Shown here: positions 50,924 to 51,999 of the stretch, piece by piece
Layout: the number at the start of each line of letters is the position of its first letter
Position numbering within the stretch: the first letter of the stretch is position 1
Origin: Planctomycetota bacterium
Lineage (GTDB): Bacteria > Planctomycetota > JACQVX01
Length of the DNA stretch: 51,999 nt
NCBI GenBank assembly: GCA_016209495.1
Contig: JACQVX010000140.1
Coordinates: 1-51,999 of the forward strand
Direction of reading: 5' to 3'
Translations under genes and position numbers: made by a program
Notes under the pieces: model-generated
Database searches by the model: none
Told to the model about the DNA's origin: nothing
The model's input: the letters and a program-made list of their open reading frames with translations, nothing else

Positions 50924-51394
50924 GTCTCCGTGGCCGAAAGGCCACGGCCCCATTGAAGCGATGAGGAACGCACCCCCACCGCCCTCGTCCGACGGGTCTC
51001 CGTGGCCGAAAGGCCACGGCCCCATTGAAGCAAGTGGTACGGCGTACCCGCGTCCATCCTCACCTCCTCGTCTCCGTGGCCGAAAGGCCACGGCCCCATT
51101 GAAGCAGCGCCTTGTCGAATCGACCTGTCCCCTTTTCGGTCGTCTCCGTGGCCGAAAGGCCACGGCCCCATTGAAGCTGAGGTTCCCCGGCCAGGAAGGC
51201 CCCTCGGTACGCCTGTCTCCGTGGCCGAAAGGCCACGGCCCCATTGAAGCGTCGCGCGGCATGCCGGGGGTAAGCACCACAGCGGCGTCTCCGTGGCCGA
51301 AAGGCCACGGCCCCATTGAAGGCGGCCACCGGCGACTGGACCCCGGTGCCGCTCCCGGTTCTCCGTGGTCGAAAGGCCACGGCCCCGTTGAAGC
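50924..51394 (+). CRISPR. Type I-G CRISPR array, 7 repeats and 6 spacers
   Basis: 36-base repeats start at 50924, 50996, 51070, 51142, 51215, 51287 and 51359; spacers are 50960-50995 (36), 51032-51069 (38), 51106-51141 (36), 51178-51214 (37), 51251-51286 (36) and 51323-51358 (36). The repeat contains an 8-base stem (CCGTGGCC/GGCCACGG) closed by GAAA and ends ATTGAAGC, giving the 5' handle of the crRNA. Repeats 1-5 are identical; the 6th differs only in its last base (C to G); the 7th differs at positions 1, 11 and 29, marking the old end. Leader and transcription are therefore from the left, on the plus strand, as for cas genes. Confidence 0.97.
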
Positions 51395-51508
51395 CGGTCC
51401 AGTTCGGACCGCAAGGCCTTGAGTATCCGTGCACGGGGCGTACGGCGCAAACAGACATGTGTGGTGGGGGGGTACGCGGGGCGTCCACGCCCACGGCCAC
51501 GCCCGCGG

Positions 51509-51904
51509 CTACGGCGAGCGGGCCGAGCGCTCGTAGGCGACGAGCATCGCGTTGACCCGAGCGAGGAGCGAGCGGGCCTTGGCATGGGCGGCCGGCGCGA
51601 GCGCCCGGCGGTGGGCCAGTAGGTCCAGCACCGCGCCGCACTCCAGGGCGCTGCCCCGGGCGATGCGGGCGTGGTGGGCGCGGTCCGCGCCGCGGCGGCC
51701 CGCCGACTCGGCGATCGACAGTGCAACGCCCGCGGAGGCCCGGGCGAGCTAGTCGGAGAGGCCGGCGCAGCCGCGAGGGAGCCGGCGGAGCAGCGTGACC
51801 GCCAGCCGATCGAAGGCCAGGGCGGACTGGTAGACGCGCAGGCGCTCGTGGTCGAGCGTGGGGACGTCGGGGGTGGTGGGCCGTTGGGGGCTGGGATGGG
51901 GCAT
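51509..51904 (-). pseudogene. Four-helix-bundle protein (S23 rRNA intervening-sequence family), interrupted by an amber stop
   Basis: On the minus strand from ATG 51904 (GGGAGGAAAA upstream) a 131-codon frame encodes a four-helix-bundle protein: LDHERLRVYQSALAFDRLAV, then LPRGCAGLSD, a TAG at 51751-51749, then LARASAGVALSIAESAGRR, ARIARGSALECGAVLDLL and a final helix to the stop at 51509. In relatives the position of the TAG is Gln in a DQL motif, so one C-to-T change (CAG to TAG) explains it. Everything else is intact, which suggests recent loss or amber read-through. The family is found as free-standing genes of unknown role as well as in rRNA inserts. Confidence 0.8.
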
Positions 51905-51916
51905 GTGCGTTTTCCT

Positions 51917-51997
51917 CCCTGCGGGCGAGCACCGCGCCCGCCTCGCACCCGAGGGCGCCGAAGGCGCCTCGGGGGCGGGCGCGGTGCGGTCGCAGGG
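51917..51997. repeat. Long imperfect hairpin at the window end
   Basis: Nested complementary blocks: CCCTGCG (51917-51923) with CGCAGGG (51991-51997), GCACCGCGCCCGCC with GGCGGGCGCGGTGC inside it, and CCGAGGGCGCC with GGCGCCTCGG around a GAA loop at the centre. Total length 81 bases. It overlaps the ribosome site of the four-helix-bundle gene, so its right part would be in that gene's leader. It may be a bidirectional terminator or a repeated palindromic element. Confidence 0.7.
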
Positions 51998-51999
51998 AG

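Noticed and set aside
50559-51422. Long frames across cas2 end, leader and CRISPR array on both strands
   Set aside because: The repeated peptide blocks are simply translations of the CRISPR repeat.
51509-51999. Any tRNA, rRNA or insertion-sequence transposase in the window
   Set aside because: None seen; the four-helix-bundle family name refers to rRNA inserts but no rRNA sequence is present.

Overview
The window is very GC-rich, densely coded DNA from a bacterial chromosome. The closest fit is a deltaproteobacteria-like or planctomycete-like lineage. Pointers are the many FHA, Hanks-kinase and PP2C proteins, a sigma-54 activator, a Bdellovibrio-type histone, an unusually long ThyX-like protein, a type I-G CRISPR-Cas locus, and a large exported protein with a MYXO-CTERM-like tail. 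The assignment is an inference; there is no rRNA or tRNA here to settle it.

Layout. (1) 1-6060: end of accB, then accC, an AmaP-like membrane protein, a GAF-GGDEF-GAF-sigma54-activator protein and a lipoprotein. (2) 6082-10540: a secreted zinc peptidase (minus strand), a PP2C phosphatase, a Flp-like mini-pilin, a STAS protein and a membrane methyltransferase (minus strand). (3) 10541-20878: a Tad (Flp pilus) locus with two more Flp pilins, TadE/TadG-type pseudopilins, CpaB, an FHA-fused TadA ATPase, TadB and TadC. Three transcription units in it begin with a sigma-54-type promoter preceded by a TGTGGG-N5-CCCACA dyad. (4) 20879-29175: an inverted-repeat element, two FHA membrane proteins and two Ser/Thr kinase genes (one with tandem kinase domains). 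(5) 29176-34187: a 1616-residue exported subtilase-CARDB-PHP fusion. (6) 34486-40113: a housekeeping run with PilZ protein, histone, acyl-CoA thioesterase, ThyX-like protein, MutY, Nudix hydrolase and DNA methyltransferase, mostly with overlapping starts and stops. (7) 40126-51394: a type I-G CRISPR-Cas system (cas3, csx17, csb1, csb2, cas4-cas1, cas2, 7-repeat array) with a RelE-type toxin-antitoxin pair between the effector and adaptation genes. (8) 51395-51999: a broken four-helix-bundle (S23/IVP) gene and a long hairpin.

How it works together. The Tad part looks like a surface pilus or secretion machine under two layers of control: sigma-54 enhancer-dependent transcription of the pilin units, and Ser/Thr phosphorylation read by FHA domains (one built into the motor ATPase, two on membrane proteins) with a phosphatase and kinases encoded on either side. 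c-di-GMP probably enters through the GGDEF domain of the activator and the PilZ protein. The CRISPR locus has all expected I-G genes, but cas3 is split by a frame change between helicase and HD nuclease parts, so its interference activity is uncertain.

The most promising new material is the phospho-controlled, sigma-54-dependent Tad system with its shared enhancer motif, followed by the subtilase-PHP fusion, the histone gene and the toxin-antitoxin pair inside the CRISPR locus.
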